Origin: JAGQPD01 sp020426865
GTDB lineage: Bacteria > Planctomycetota > Planctomycetia > Pirellulales > Pirellulaceae
DNA length: 64,000 bases
Assembly (NCBI GenBank): GCA_041399065.1
Contig: JAWKTN010000006.1
Location: forward strand, 558,001-622,000
Direction: 5' to 3'
A model generated the notes under the pieces. The model ran no database searches, had not been told where the DNA came from, and saw nothing but the letters and a program-made list of their open reading frames with translations. The position numbers and the translations under genes are program-made. Below, one piece after another: positions 33,396-41,807 of the stretch (the stretch's first letter is position 1; the number at the start of each line of letters is the position of its first letter).

Positions 33396-34928
33396 ATGCC
33401 TGCATCGCCTCATGGATCACAAGGCTCGAACAACCCGCATAAAAAACCCAAGCCCACTCAGAAAGATTGGGCTGACATCTGGTTTGGCAAACTTGCCAAG
33501 TTTCACCAGATTGGCCACCCTGCGTCCTGGCACTTCTCCGAAGAAGAGGTCATCGCCTTTCTCAAGTCCAAGGTCAAGGCGGGCGAACCAGCTTGGAAAC
33601 GGCTGAAAATCGTCCAGGCACTTATCACCTATCGCAACACGGTCCTGAAGTCCAAAGAACCACGGCTCGAACATATCCGCGCCAAACTTCAAGAGTTTGA
33701 TTCCCAAGAAAAGGCCCGCGCCGCTGGAGCTCCTACCGAAGAAGAACTCGTCGGGAAAATCAATCCGCGCGAACCGGATGTCATTCAGCAGATGCGGCGC
33801 AACCTGCGGAAGCTCGGCAAAAAATACAACACCGAAAAGGCCTACGTCGGCTGGGTCAAACGGTTTATGAACGTCCGCTGCTTGAACTCACTCGATGATT
33901 TCCAAAGTGTCTTGGCGATCGATGTGGAATCGTTCCTCACCGATCTCGCCGTCGATGGCAATGTGGCTCAGTCCACTCAGGATCAGGCGTTTTACGCCCT
34001 GCTGTTCTTGTTCGAACACGTACTGAAACGCGATCTTAATGAAGTCAATGCACTACGAGCGGACAAGCCTAAGCGTGTTCCAACAGTAATGAGTAAACCG
34101 GAAGTCGTTCGTGTCCTGCAGTCACTCACCGGTGTCTATCTGCTGATCGCGCAATTGCTGTATGGCTGTGGAATGCGCATCAGTGAGTGCCTGAGATTGC
34201 GAATCATGGATATCGATTTCGACATGATGCAGATCCGCGTCTTCAACAGCAAGGGAGAGAAGAGTCGCATGGTCCCGTTGCCAGTACACTTGGTCCCAAA
34301 GCTCAAGAGTCTCATCCAATGGCGCGAGGCCCTGCATGCTCAAGATGTCGCCGAAGGTCGCGCGTCCGTGTGGCTTCCATTCGCTCTCGATCGCAAGTAT
34401 CCCAATGCCCATCGCGAATTCAAATGGCAGTTCTTGTTTGCTTCCGACAATTTTTCCCGTGATCCCGTCACAGGCAAATGGCATCGCCACCATCTTCACC
34501 GCGATACGTTTGCCGCGCGTCTCAACAAAGCCGTCAAACAAGCAGACGTCCGCAAGCCCGTCACGTCGCACACCTTTCGTCATTCGTTCGCCACCCACTT
34601 GCTGCTCGACCACGTCGATATCCGCACCGTCCAGGAATTGCTTGGCCACAGCGACGTGAAAACCACGATGATGTACTTGCACGTCCTGATCCGCGATGAC
34701 ATCCAGGTTACCAGTCCGCTCGACCGATTGATGGCCGAGTGCCAGAACCAACAGGCGGCCGCCGCCAATCCATGCGGCGATCAACAGCTATCCGACATGC
34801 CAGTTAAATCGGCTGCAAGTCCCACAACGCACGCGGTGCCCGAAACCATACCTGACCTCAGTCAGCAATCTCCGGTGGCGAGTCGGTTGCAAAGATTCGT
34901 CCAGAACATACGCATGGTATTGTTTTGA
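33396..34928 (+). CDS. intI: Integron integrase IntI with an N-terminal extension
   Basis: The 510-residue tyrosine recombinase would catalyse attI x attC and attC x attC exchange. Catalytic residues are R261 (GCGMRISE), H392 and R395 (SHTFRHSFATH), H418 (LLGHSD) and Y427 (MMYLHVL), with a likely K286. The IntI-specific insertion is present at about 327-360 (LPFALDRKYPNAHREFKWQF, then SRDPVTG and RRHH-like RHHLHRDTF). About 120 residues precede the core and about 60 follow it; class 1 IntI is 337 residues. GGAGG sits five bases before ATG 33396; an upstream in-frame ATG at 33354 lacks this. It diverges from the cassette array. Confidence 0.93.
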   Translation: MPASPHGSQGSNNPHKKPKPTQKDWADIWFGKLAKFHQIGHPASWHFSEEEVIAFLKSKVKAGEPAWKRLKIVQALITYRNTVLKSKEPRLEHIRAKLQEFDSQEKARAAGAPTEEELVGKINPREPDVIQQMRRNLRKLGKKYNTEKAYVGWVKRFMNVRCLNSLDDFQSVLAIDVESFLTDLAVDGNVAQSTQDQAFYALLFLFEHVLKRDLNEVNALRADKPKRVPTVMSKPEVVRVLQSLTGVYLLIAQLLYGCGMRISECLRLRIMDIDFDMMQIRVFNSKGEKSRMVPLPVHLVPKLKSLIQWREALHAQDVAEGRASVWLPFALDRKYPNAHREFKWQFLFASDNFSRDPVTGKWHRHHLHRDTFAARLNKAVKQADVRKPVTSHTFRHSFATHLLLDHVDIRTVQELLGHSDVKTTMMYLHVLIRDDIQVTSPLDRLMAECQNQQAAAANPCGDQQLSDMPVKSAASPTTHAVPETIPDLSQQSPVASRLQRFVQNIRMVLF

Positions 34929-34956
34929 TTGATCCGATCGTGACAAAGTTGTCCGA

Positions 34957-35022
34957 TACTATATGGTTCGAGGTATTGGGAACGCACAATCACGCGGAAT
35001 ACTGTATGGTTCGAGGTATTGC
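34957..35022. repeat. Direct repeat and half-attC-like relic downstream of intI
   Basis: A 23-base sequence (ATACTATATGGTTCGAGG...) occurs twice, at 34957 and 35000, with one mismatch. Between the copies, GAACGCACAATCACGCGG (34981-34998) resembles the R'/L' half of attC8. It could be a remnant of an attC on the other side of the integrase gene. Confidence 0.45.
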
Positions 35023-35100
35023 AATTGTCGGTTGTGCTGGCGATGTTGCTGGCGACCCGTACCCAAGGCCCCATAAGCCGTAGTCTCTAGCGGCCCGCCA

Positions 35101-35340
35101 TTACGGTGGGTCCAAGCCCCCACGGCTGAACGGATGACAACGGCAGATTCGCCAGAGCCCCCTGAGCGAACCGCGTACAGCTCCATATTTCTGTACCGAT
35201 TCGATAAAATAGGCACTGCAGGTCGGTACAAACCGGCAGTTCTTCCCGAGCCATGGGCTGATCCCGATCTGATACGTGCGGATCGATAGTATCAAACAGC
35301 GGGATGGCAGATTTCTGAACCATTGCCACGCTTGGTTCAT
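35101..35340 (-). CDS. yidD: Membrane protein insertion efficiency factor YidD
   Basis: The 79-residue protein matches YidD. It includes ILSIRTYQIGISPWLG, CRFVPTCSAYFIESV and GLWRICRCHPFSRGG, with the conserved cysteines in place. YidD lies at the inner membrane face and assists insertion by YidC. Its ATG overlaps the rnpA stop (ATGA), forming the familiar rnpA-yidD pair. No yidC follows; the integron lies next. Confidence 0.95.
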   Translation of the reverse strand: MNQAWQWFRNLPSRCLILSIRTYQIGISPWLGKNCRFVPTCSAYFIESVQKYGAVRGSLRGLWRICRCHPFSRGGLDPP

Positions 35341-35732
35341 GGACGTTTCCGTTGGCTATGAGAGTTGGGCGGTCCGCCACGTAACAGTTTGCGTTGCAGT
35401 CGATGCACCAAGGCGACCAGCGACTGTCGAATACGGGTACCATCTAGCTGGGCGTCACGGCGCGGTAGGACAACCACATCAATGGCATAGGGGAATTGGT
35501 GTCGCGTCAACCGAAACGCCTCGCGAATATGCCGCTTCCAGCGATTGCGTTGGACGGCATTGCCTATTTTTTTTGAGACGGACAATCCGATGCGAGGTCG
35601 TGCGAGCTGATTGGGACGTCCATAGACGATCAGAACGTCGTCGGCGACACTCTGCTTGAAATTGTACACGCGGCGGAATTCATCCGACGAACGCAATCGC
35701 ATCGACGGCGGGAAGTCGTACTTTTCGTTCAC
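35337..35732 (-). CDS. rnpA: Ribonuclease P protein component
   Basis: RnpA is the protein subunit of RNase P, which matures tRNA 5' ends. The RNR signature is visible as GNAVQRNRWKRHIREAFRL, with LRSSDEFRRVY at the start. The GTG at 35732 begins four bases after the dnaJ-like stop and gives 131 residues; an ATG at 35771 would overlap the upstream gene by 35 bases. rnpM and rpmH are not adjacent, unlike the usual rpmH-rnpA order. Confidence 0.93.
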   Translation of the reverse strand: MNEKYDFPPSMRLRSSDEFRRVYNFKQSVADDVLIVYGRPNQLARPRIGLSVSKKIGNAVQRNRWKRHIREAFRLTRHQFPYAIDVVVLPRRDAQLDGTRIRQSLVALVHRLQRKLLRGGPPNSHSQRKRP

Positions 35733-35736
35733 TCTG

Positions 35737-36753
35737 CTACCAGTGCAAATCGGCTCGGAGCTTGGCTCCATCTTGCTCCAGTTGTCTTACCACCTGTTCC
35801 ACGGCATCGGATTTCTTATCGGGCAGCGTGATATAGACTTCGGCGTAGAGATCTCCTATCCCACCCTGAGCGTTGCGTACGCCGTGGCCTTTGACGCGAA
35901 GTCGTTTGTTGCTGGAGGTCCACGGCGGGATCTTCAGGGAGATGGTACCGTTGGGCGTGGGTAAATCGATCGTCGTGCCTTCGACGGCTTCGCGCAGCGT
36001 CAGCGGCACGCGAATTTCAAGGTTGTCGCCCTTGCGTTGGTAGACGGAATGGGGGACGACACGGACGGTAATCAAGATATCGCCAGAGGGTCCGCCGTTG
36101 GGCGATGGGTCGCCTTGTTCGCGAACACGTATTTTCTTGCCGTCCTCAATGCCGGCAGGAATTTTGACCGATAGACGTTCGACCTTTCCCCCCGGCCGTT
36201 GGACATTTAGGTGTGCCTCTCCCCCTTGGATCGACGTGACGAAGCTTACCGAAAGCGTATGCTTGATGTCGGCTCCCTTCTGCCGCCCTTGTGCCGCTCG
36301 GCTCTGTCCAGCCCGCCCCCGACCGCCACTGCCAAATGGTCCACCACCGGACCCGCGGGTGAATTGCTTGAAGATCTCCGTAAAGCCACCGGTCCCGACG
36401 TCATCCCCAAAACGCTGACCAAAAATATCGCTAAAATCAATATCCTCGGAACTAGTCCCCCAGCCATAATTTCCAGCTCCGCCTTTGCCCGGGCCACCCG
36501 GTCCCCGCCCCCCACCGGGTCCCCCCCCTGCCGATTCGAAATTGCTTCCGTAGCGATCGTACATTTCTCGTTTGTTCGCATCGCTCAGTACCTCGTAGGC
36601 CCGCTGCACGGCTTGGAACTTTTCCTTGGCCTTTTTGTCGTCGGGATTCAAATCGGGGTGGAATTTTCGGGCCATTTCTCGATAGGCCTTCTGGATTTCC
36701 GCCTCCGAGGCCGTGCGTGGTACCCCCAACACCTTGTAGTAGTCTTCTGACAT
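35737..36753 (-). CDS. DnaJ-type co-chaperone without zinc finger (CbpA/DnaJ-like)
   Basis: The 338-residue protein has an N-terminal J domain (DYYKVLGVPRTASEAEIQKAYRE, HPD motif at KFHPDLN) and a Gly/Phe-rich linker (about 75-155). The two C-terminal substrate-binding beta domains follow (KHTLSVSFVTSIQGGEAHL, DGKKIRVREQG, GDILITVRV). The cysteine-rich zinc finger of DnaJ is absent, so it is CbpA-like. It stimulates DnaK ATPase. ATG 36753 places MSEDYYKVLG at the start. It is the first gene of the set with rnpA and yidD. Confidence 0.92.
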   Translation of the reverse strand: MSEDYYKVLGVPRTASEAEIQKAYREMARKFHPDLNPDDKKAKEKFQAVQRAYEVLSDANKREMYDRYGSNFESAGGGPGGGRGPGGPGKGGAGNYGWGTSSEDIDFSDIFGQRFGDDVGTGGFTEIFKQFTRGSGGGPFGSGGRGRAGQSRAAQGRQKGADIKHTLSVSFVTSIQGGEAHLNVQRPGGKVERLSVKIPAGIEDGKKIRVREQGDPSPNGGPSGDILITVRVVPHSVYQRKGDNLEIRVPLTLREAVEGTTIDLPTPNGTISLKIPPWTSSNKRLRVKGHGVRNAQGGIGDLYAEVYITLPDKKSDAVEQVVRQLEQDGAKLRADLHW

Positions 36754-36832
36754 ATCGTTCCGATTTCGATCGATTCCCAATCGTTTGATGGTTCGCAAGA
36801 GCGAGTTCTAGGCCCGAGGACACTATCGTCTT

Positions 36833-36859
36833 CAATTCTCTCAATTCTCTCAATTCTAG
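36833..36859. repeat. Short tandem repeat upstream of the dnaJ-like gene
   Basis: Three copies of a 9-base unit (CAATTCTCT) lie about 85 bases upstream of the dnaJ-like ATG, in the divergent promoter region shared with the CehA-like gene. It is a plausible slippage site. No other element is evident here. Confidence 0.6.
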
Positions 36860-36966
36860 AGATTTCGCCGCCATCGATTCAAGCCGCCTGGATGGTATGC
36901 CATGTTAGAATAGTTGGAAACGCATTCCCCATCACCCGTCGTCCCATCGGATTGGCCGGAACCTGC

Positions 36967-38568
36967 ATGCCTTTTGACTTGTCCCATGTCCGATTCGCGT
37001 GCTGTTGGCCGGCGATCATCGCCCTGAGTTTGCTGATCTGTTGCGCGCCGAAGGCAGCACGAGGTGCGAGTGGAGAGCTGGAAATTCGCACCGTTGACAA
37101 GGAGTCGGGGGACCTCATCGCAACTCGTATTCAGGTTACAACTCCCCGCGGACGACCGTTACGGCCAAGCGGGGTACCGGTTCTTGCCGATCACTTTGTC
37201 TGCCCCGGATCGATGCGGCTGAAGTTACCGACCGGTCATTACACCTTCGAAATTGAGCGTGGGCCGGAGTATCGTATACGCATGGGACAATTTGACATCG
37301 AGCCGGGCGCGGCGGACTCCAAAACATTCGAGATGATTCGCATCACCGAAATGCGCAAAAAGAACTGGTGGTCGGGCGATCTGCACGTACAACGGCGCCC
37401 CGACGACATGGAATTGTTGATGAAGGCCGAGGACTTGGATGTGGCAAATCTGGTGACGTGGTCCAACGCAGAACAGCCGCCATCGATTTCCGGATCCCTG
37501 CTACGGCAAACCGACGACAATCGCTTTTGGCATCAACTGGGTGGTGTCGACCAGCGCAAAGGCGGACCGTTGCGGATCATGGGGCTGTCCCAAGTGTTGC
37601 CGGTCGAATCGACTTCAAGCGAATACCCATCGTCGTTGTACTGGATCAACGGCATTTACGCCTCATCCAACAACGCCACAAGTGACGCCGTTGAGCCATC
37701 CGCAGATGGCGACGATCATCCCTCCTGCATTGTCGATGCCGGCCAGCTCAATGCGCGGGACATGCCGATGTGGGTTGCCAGTAATCACCTGGACACCGTG
37801 TGTTTGTTGGACAGCAATCTCCGCGTTGGAGGCGACAACAAAGCGACCATTATCGGTCAGCCGCCGGATGCCAATTTATTCCCACCACCTTTAGGACATG
37901 GCTTGTGGTCGCAGCATATCTATTATCAATTACTGGAGGCGGGGATCCGCGTTCCTCCGTCGGCCGCCAGCGGTTCAGGCAGTGTCCCCAATCCCGTCGG
38001 GTACAATCGCGTGTACGTATTCATCGACGGACCATTCAGCTTTTCGGCTTGGTGTGACGGCCTGCGTGCCGGGCGAGTGATTGTGACCAACGGTCCGCTG
38101 TTGATTCCGACGGTCAACGACATGCTCCCTGGCCACGTCTTCCGCGGCTATCCCAACGAAACGGTTTCACTCGATATTGCCTTGACGTTGCATACTCGCG
38201 AAACGATTGAATATTTGGAAGTCATCAAAAACGGAGTGGTGCACGAGCACGTGAAATTGGACGACTGGGCCAAACGAGGCGGCAAGCTTCAACTGGTGGA
38301 ATTTCAATCGAGCGGTTGGCTGTTGATCCGAGCGGTGACGAACAACCAGGAATCGTTGCGGTACGTGACGACCGCTCCCTATTACGTGGAGTTCCCGGAA
38401 GCGCCGCGGATCAGCCGTTCGGCCTGTCAGTTTTTTCTCGACTGGGTGTACGAACGAGCAAAGACGATTGAGATCAGCGACCCGCAGCAGCGGACCAGTG
38501 TCTGGACGGATCACCGTCAAGCACGCGATTTTTGGCGGTCACGTCTACAGCACGCGAACGTGGACTAG
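36967..38568 (+). CDS. Secreted CehA/McbA-like (PHP-type) protein
   Basis: The 533-residue protein has a signal peptide (CCWPAIIALSLLICCAPKAARG) and a strand-rich N-terminal domain (ELEIRTVDKESGDLIATRIQV). A domain resembling CehA/McbA metallohydrolases follows (WWSGDLHVQRRPDDMELLM, about 137-155). Family members usually read GDLHxH; here the second His is Gln, so metal binding may be altered. The C-terminal part contains a WCDGLRAGRVIVTNGPL motif seen in these proteins. It is probably periplasmic. ATG 36967 is chosen as it directly precedes the signal peptide. Confidence 0.72.
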   Translation: MPFDLSHVRFACCWPAIIALSLLICCAPKAARGASGELEIRTVDKESGDLIATRIQVTTPRGRPLRPSGVPVLADHFVCPGSMRLKLPTGHYTFEIERGPEYRIRMGQFDIEPGAADSKTFEMIRITEMRKKNWWSGDLHVQRRPDDMELLMKAEDLDVANLVTWSNAEQPPSISGSLLRQTDDNRFWHQLGGVDQRKGGPLRIMGLSQVLPVESTSSEYPSSLYWINGIYASSNNATSDAVEPSADGDDHPSCIVDAGQLNARDMPMWVASNHLDTVCLLDSNLRVGGDNKATIIGQPPDANLFPPPLGHGLWSQHIYYQLLEAGIRVPPSAASGSGSVPNPVGYNRVYVFIDGPFSFSAWCDGLRAGRVIVTNGPLLIPTVNDMLPGHVFRGYPNETVSLDIALTLHTRETIEYLEVIKNGVVHEHVKLDDWAKRGGKLQLVEFQSSGWLLIRAVTNNQESLRYVTTAPYYVEFPEAPRISRSACQFFLDWVYERAKTIEISDPQQRTSVWTDHRQARDFWRSRLQHANVD

Positions 38569-38665
38569 GCTTCCACGATGCCTCCCCGATGGACAGCATC
38601 CCCAGTTTTCGCTAGAAACTTTGGAAGAAGTACCATTCCAGCAAAACAATAGTGGAAGCGACCAG

Positions 38666-39223
38666 GTGACACGCAACAGTTCTAGGCAAGCACGTCCGAA
38701 GTACGGCGTGCGGGAAATCGTCGTACTGCTGGCGATCCTCGGCGCGATCGCACTATACAAGCACTATACGGGCCAGCCATTCCTGGACGATCCCAGGGAC
38801 CGCAACGTCGCCATCGACGATACGAAAGGTCGCGAATCTTCCACGCAGACCGCCGAAACTCTTACGGTCGATGGCTCCGCGCAGCTGGAACAAGGCGAAC
38901 AACAGATTCTTGATGCGTTTGAGGCTCAGCAGTCCGACATCATCGTACAAGCGTCGGGGCGGGTGCGGAAATTGCTGCCTGATGACACAATTGAGCCCAG
39001 ACATCAAAAGCTGATCGTGGAATTGTCCAGCGGACACACGGTGCAGATCGCGCACAATATCGACCTGGCGGACCGAGTGCCGGTGCGTGAAGGCGAGACG
39101 ATCGAGTTTCGTGGGGAGTACGAGTTCACGGATAAAGGTGGTGTCGTACATTGGACGCATCACGATCCCCGAGGACGACACGAAGATGGCTGGATTCGTT
39201 ACCAGGACAAACGCTATCAATGA
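38666..39223 (+). CDS. DUF3465-domain membrane-anchored protein
   Basis: The 185-residue protein has one N-terminal membrane segment (IVVLLAILGAIALY). Its C-terminal domain matches DUF3465: DIIVQASGRVRKLLPDD, RHQKLIVELSSGHTVQIAHNIDLADRVP, then FRGEYEFTDKGGVVHWTHHDP. Relatives are small secreted proteins of unknown activity. GTG 38666 has GGAAG upstream; the frame opens earlier but would overlap the preceding gene. It is coupled to the next gene (ATGA). Confidence 0.85.
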   Translation: MTRNSSRQARPKYGVREIVVLLAILGAIALYKHYTGQPFLDDPRDRNVAIDDTKGRESSTQTAETLTVDGSAQLEQGEQQILDAFEAQQSDIIVQASGRVRKLLPDDTIEPRHQKLIVELSSGHTVQIAHNIDLADRVPVREGETIEFRGEYEFTDKGGVVHWTHHDPRGRHEDGWIRYQDKRYQ

Positions 39224-40173
39224 AGTCCGTGTCGAACAATTCAGCCCCGCCGCGCGAAGTTACTCTGCCGCATCGTGAAACGATCCAGGAATCCCCAGGT
39301 TGGCGTCAGGAGTATCCGTTTCGTTCGCATTTCTGTGCTACAGACGGCTTCCAGTACCACTATCTGGACGAGGGTACCGGGGCCCCCTTGCTGATGGTCC
39401 ATGGTAATCCGACATGGTCGTTTTACTGGCGGCATCTTGCACGCCATTTTCGCGAACAGTATCGCGTGGTTGTCCCCGACCACCTTGGTTGTGGCCTCAG
39501 CGACAAGCCGACCCGTTACCCCTATAACCTGCAGACTCACACGGCAAACCTGGTGCGACTGGTTGAACAACTCGACCTGTGGAATGTTACATTGCTGGCG
39601 CATGACTGGGGGGGCGCCATCGGATTGGGAACCGTAACACAGTTACCCGACCGTTTCGGACGATTGATTCTCTTCAATACGGGAGCCTTTCCTCCGCCCC
39701 GCGTACCACGACGCATTGCGGCGTGTCGCCTGCCGTTGTTGGGCCGCTTGGCCGTACAAGGGGCAAACGCATTTGCTCTTGCTGCATTGACCATGGCCTC
39801 GGAACGACCGTCGGAACTCACCTCGGCGTTTCGTGACGGCATTGTGGCACCTTACGATTCGTGGAGCAACCGCACGGCCATCTACCAATTCGTTCGCGAC
39901 ATTCCCCTGACCACTCGTCACCCAACCTTTGACAGATTAGCGAAATTAGAACACCAACTACGGCACTTGCCCACGCGACCAGTGCAATTGATTTGGGGAA
40001 TGCGTGACTGGTGCTTCACCCCCACTTGCCTCGAGCGATTCATCGATATCTTCCCACTTGCCCAGGTCCACCGGATCGAAGACGCAGGTCATTGGGTGAT
40101 CGAAGATGCTCGCGACCAGGTCATCCAGATGGTTGACCGTTTCCTGGATGAGACAAGATCGGCCGGTGGATAA
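39220..40173 (+). CDS. Alpha/beta hydrolase, haloalkane-dehalogenase-like
   Basis: The 317-residue enzyme has the alpha/beta hydrolase order: oxyanion loop HGNPTWSFYWR, PDHLGCGLSDKP, a nucleophile elbow with Asp (AHDWGGAIG), and a catalytic His near the end (EDAGHWVIED). An aspartate nucleophile and HGNPTWS are typical of haloalkane dehalogenases and of OleB-type hydrolases of olefin synthesis. No ole neighbours are present, so substrate assignment is open. ATG 39220 overlaps the DUF3465 stop. Confidence 0.85.
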   Translation: MKSVSNNSAPPREVTLPHRETIQESPGWRQEYPFRSHFCATDGFQYHYLDEGTGAPLLMVHGNPTWSFYWRHLARHFREQYRVVVPDHLGCGLSDKPTRYPYNLQTHTANLVRLVEQLDLWNVTLLAHDWGGAIGLGTVTQLPDRFGRLILFNTGAFPPPRVPRRIAACRLPLLGRLAVQGANAFALAALTMASERPSELTSAFRDGIVAPYDSWSNRTAIYQFVRDIPLTTRHPTFDRLAKLEHQLRHLPTRPVQLIWGMRDWCFTPTCLERFIDIFPLAQVHRIEDAGHWVIEDARDQVIQMVDRFLDETRSAGG

Positions 40174-40243
40174 TACAATCACCATTTTCCCAAACCACTT
40201 GCCAAGATAGTCTGCCAGCATTGTGCGGCTGGATGGAGTTGCG

Positions 40244-41149
40244 ATGACGAGTCATCCGTCGATCGGCCAGTTAGCAACGCTCGCCTGTATCCTGGAAGCG
40301 ACGGCTCCGAAACCGGGGAACGTGCACCCCGGTGCAATGTTCTCGGATTTGAAATTTCGACATTTTCTCGCCAGCGCCATCGCAATTGGCCCGCATATGG
40401 AGTTGGCCCGCTTCTTGGGAGTCGGACAGACGGTTCTGGATGCCATCACCTCGACGCAACAGTGCGTGTCGACCAACACGAACCTGGGAATGGTCTTATT
40501 GTTGGCCCCGCTGGCCGCCGTACCGCGAGAACAATCGGTGGAACAGGGAATCAACAAAGTCCTGTCGCTACTGAATGCCAAGGATTCGCAACAGGTTTAC
40601 GCGGCGATCAATCTGGCAAAACCGGGCGGGATGGGGACGAGCCATTCGCATGATCTGTCCGCCCCCGCTCCAGATAACCTGCTCTGGGCGATGCAGGCGG
40701 CCAGTGATCGCGACATGGTCGCGCGTCAATACTGCAATGACTTTGCTGACGTGATCCATTTCATCGCACCCAGAATCGCCGAATTGTCGTCCGACGGGCA
40801 CGACTTGCTCACGGTAATTGTCGCAACGCATGTCGAGGTGATGAGTAAGTTTCCCGACAGCCTGATCGCTCGAAAATGCGGCACGGACGTTGCCGATCAG
40901 GCGGCGCGGCGGGCCGCAAACGTCTTGGCAGCCGGCCCAATCGGCTCCACCGCATATCATTCTGCCCTTCGCGAATTGGACAGCTGGCTTCGAGCCGATC
41001 AACATCTCCGCAATCCAGGAACGTCGGCGGATCTCGCCACCGCCGGAATCTTTGTCGCCTTACGAGACCTGAACGTAAACCTAAAAGCGACTTCAATGTT
41101 TTCAAACGCTTCACCATTCCTGCAACACGACCAATCAACTTCCTTATGA
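40244..41149 (+). CDS. Triphosphoribosyl-dephospho-CoA synthase-like (CitG/MdcB family) protein
   Basis: The 301-residue protein shows the CitG-family motifs ATAPKPGNVHPGAMFSDL, STNTNLGMVLLLAPLAA, FPDSLIARKCG and NPGTSADLATAGIF. Classical members transfer a phosphoribosyl group to make the citrate- or malonate-lyase prosthetic group. No lyase genes are present. The overlap with a pterin-synthase-like gene instead suggests a role in tetrahydromethanopterin-type cofactor synthesis, as proposed for relatives in organisms with methanopterin-linked C1 transfer. TGGAG precedes ATG 40244. Confidence 0.82.
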   Translation: MTSHPSIGQLATLACILEATAPKPGNVHPGAMFSDLKFRHFLASAIAIGPHMELARFLGVGQTVLDAITSTQQCVSTNTNLGMVLLLAPLAAVPREQSVEQGINKVLSLLNAKDSQQVYAAINLAKPGGMGTSHSHDLSAPAPDNLLWAMQAASDRDMVARQYCNDFADVIHFIAPRIAELSSDGHDLLTVIVATHVEVMSKFPDSLIARKCGTDVADQAARRAANVLAAGPIGSTAYHSALRELDSWLRADQHLRNPGTSADLATAGIFVALRDLNVNLKATSMFSNASPFLQHDQSTSL

Positions 41150-41655
41150 ACAACAAGCCGAAAATCGACCCTTCGTCCTACCGCGTACGGCTGGAAAAGG
41201 ACTATCTTGTTTTCAGCGCCGCACACTTTATTACCTTCAACGGCGACATCTGCGAGCGTCTGCACGGACACAACTACCGAGTCGAGGCCGAAGTCGAAGG
41301 GCCATTGGATGAAAATCATTACGTCATCGACTTCATCGCGCTTCGTGATCTTCTGCAGGAAATCTTGGCAGAATGGGACCACCGAATGCTGTTGCCGACG
41401 CGACATCCGGAGATTCGTGTTACCAGTGACGAACGGGAAACGACTGCCACCTTTCGCGACCGACGCTGGGTCTTCCCCAGTGGTGACTGTGCGCTGATCG
41501 ACATCCCAAACACAACCGCCGAGAAACTAGCCGAGGTCATTGCTCAGCGGGTCCACGATGGTATCTGTGCCCGACATCTGCCAGCGCCGCAGGTTGTGCG
41601 TGTGGGAGTGGATGAAAACCACGGGCAATGGGGCATTGCTACGCTTACGTTCTAA
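41146..41655 (+). CDS. 6-pyruvoyl-tetrahydropterin synthase/QueD-family protein
   Basis: The 169-residue protein has the PTPS zinc-site histidines (FSAAHFITFNGDICERLHGHNYRVEAEVEG) and the second motif YVIDFIALRDLLQEILAEWDHRMLL. It carries a 20-residue insertion with DERETTATFRDRRW. It acts on dihydroneopterin-type substrates in pterin or deazapurine synthesis. The overlap with the CitG-like gene (ATGA) suggests a pterin cofactor pathway, perhaps methanopterin-like. Confidence 0.88.
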   Translation: MNNKPKIDPSSYRVRLEKDYLVFSAAHFITFNGDICERLHGHNYRVEAEVEGPLDENHYVIDFIALRDLLQEILAEWDHRMLLPTRHPEIRVTSDERETTATFRDRRWVFPSGDCALIDIPNTTAEKLAEVIAQRVHDGICARHLPAPQVVRVGVDENHGQWGIATLTF

Positions 41656-41807
41656 TCCGGTCATTTCGCGTCCGCTCGAAGTGCTGGCAGTGCCATCGCG
41701 CAATGGCAACTGATCAATCTTCGCACATTCAATATTGTGATCACGCGGAAAGGTCGATAACCGAAACGGCTTGATTCCAAAACCAGGATCCCAGGGACGG
41801 GGGACGT

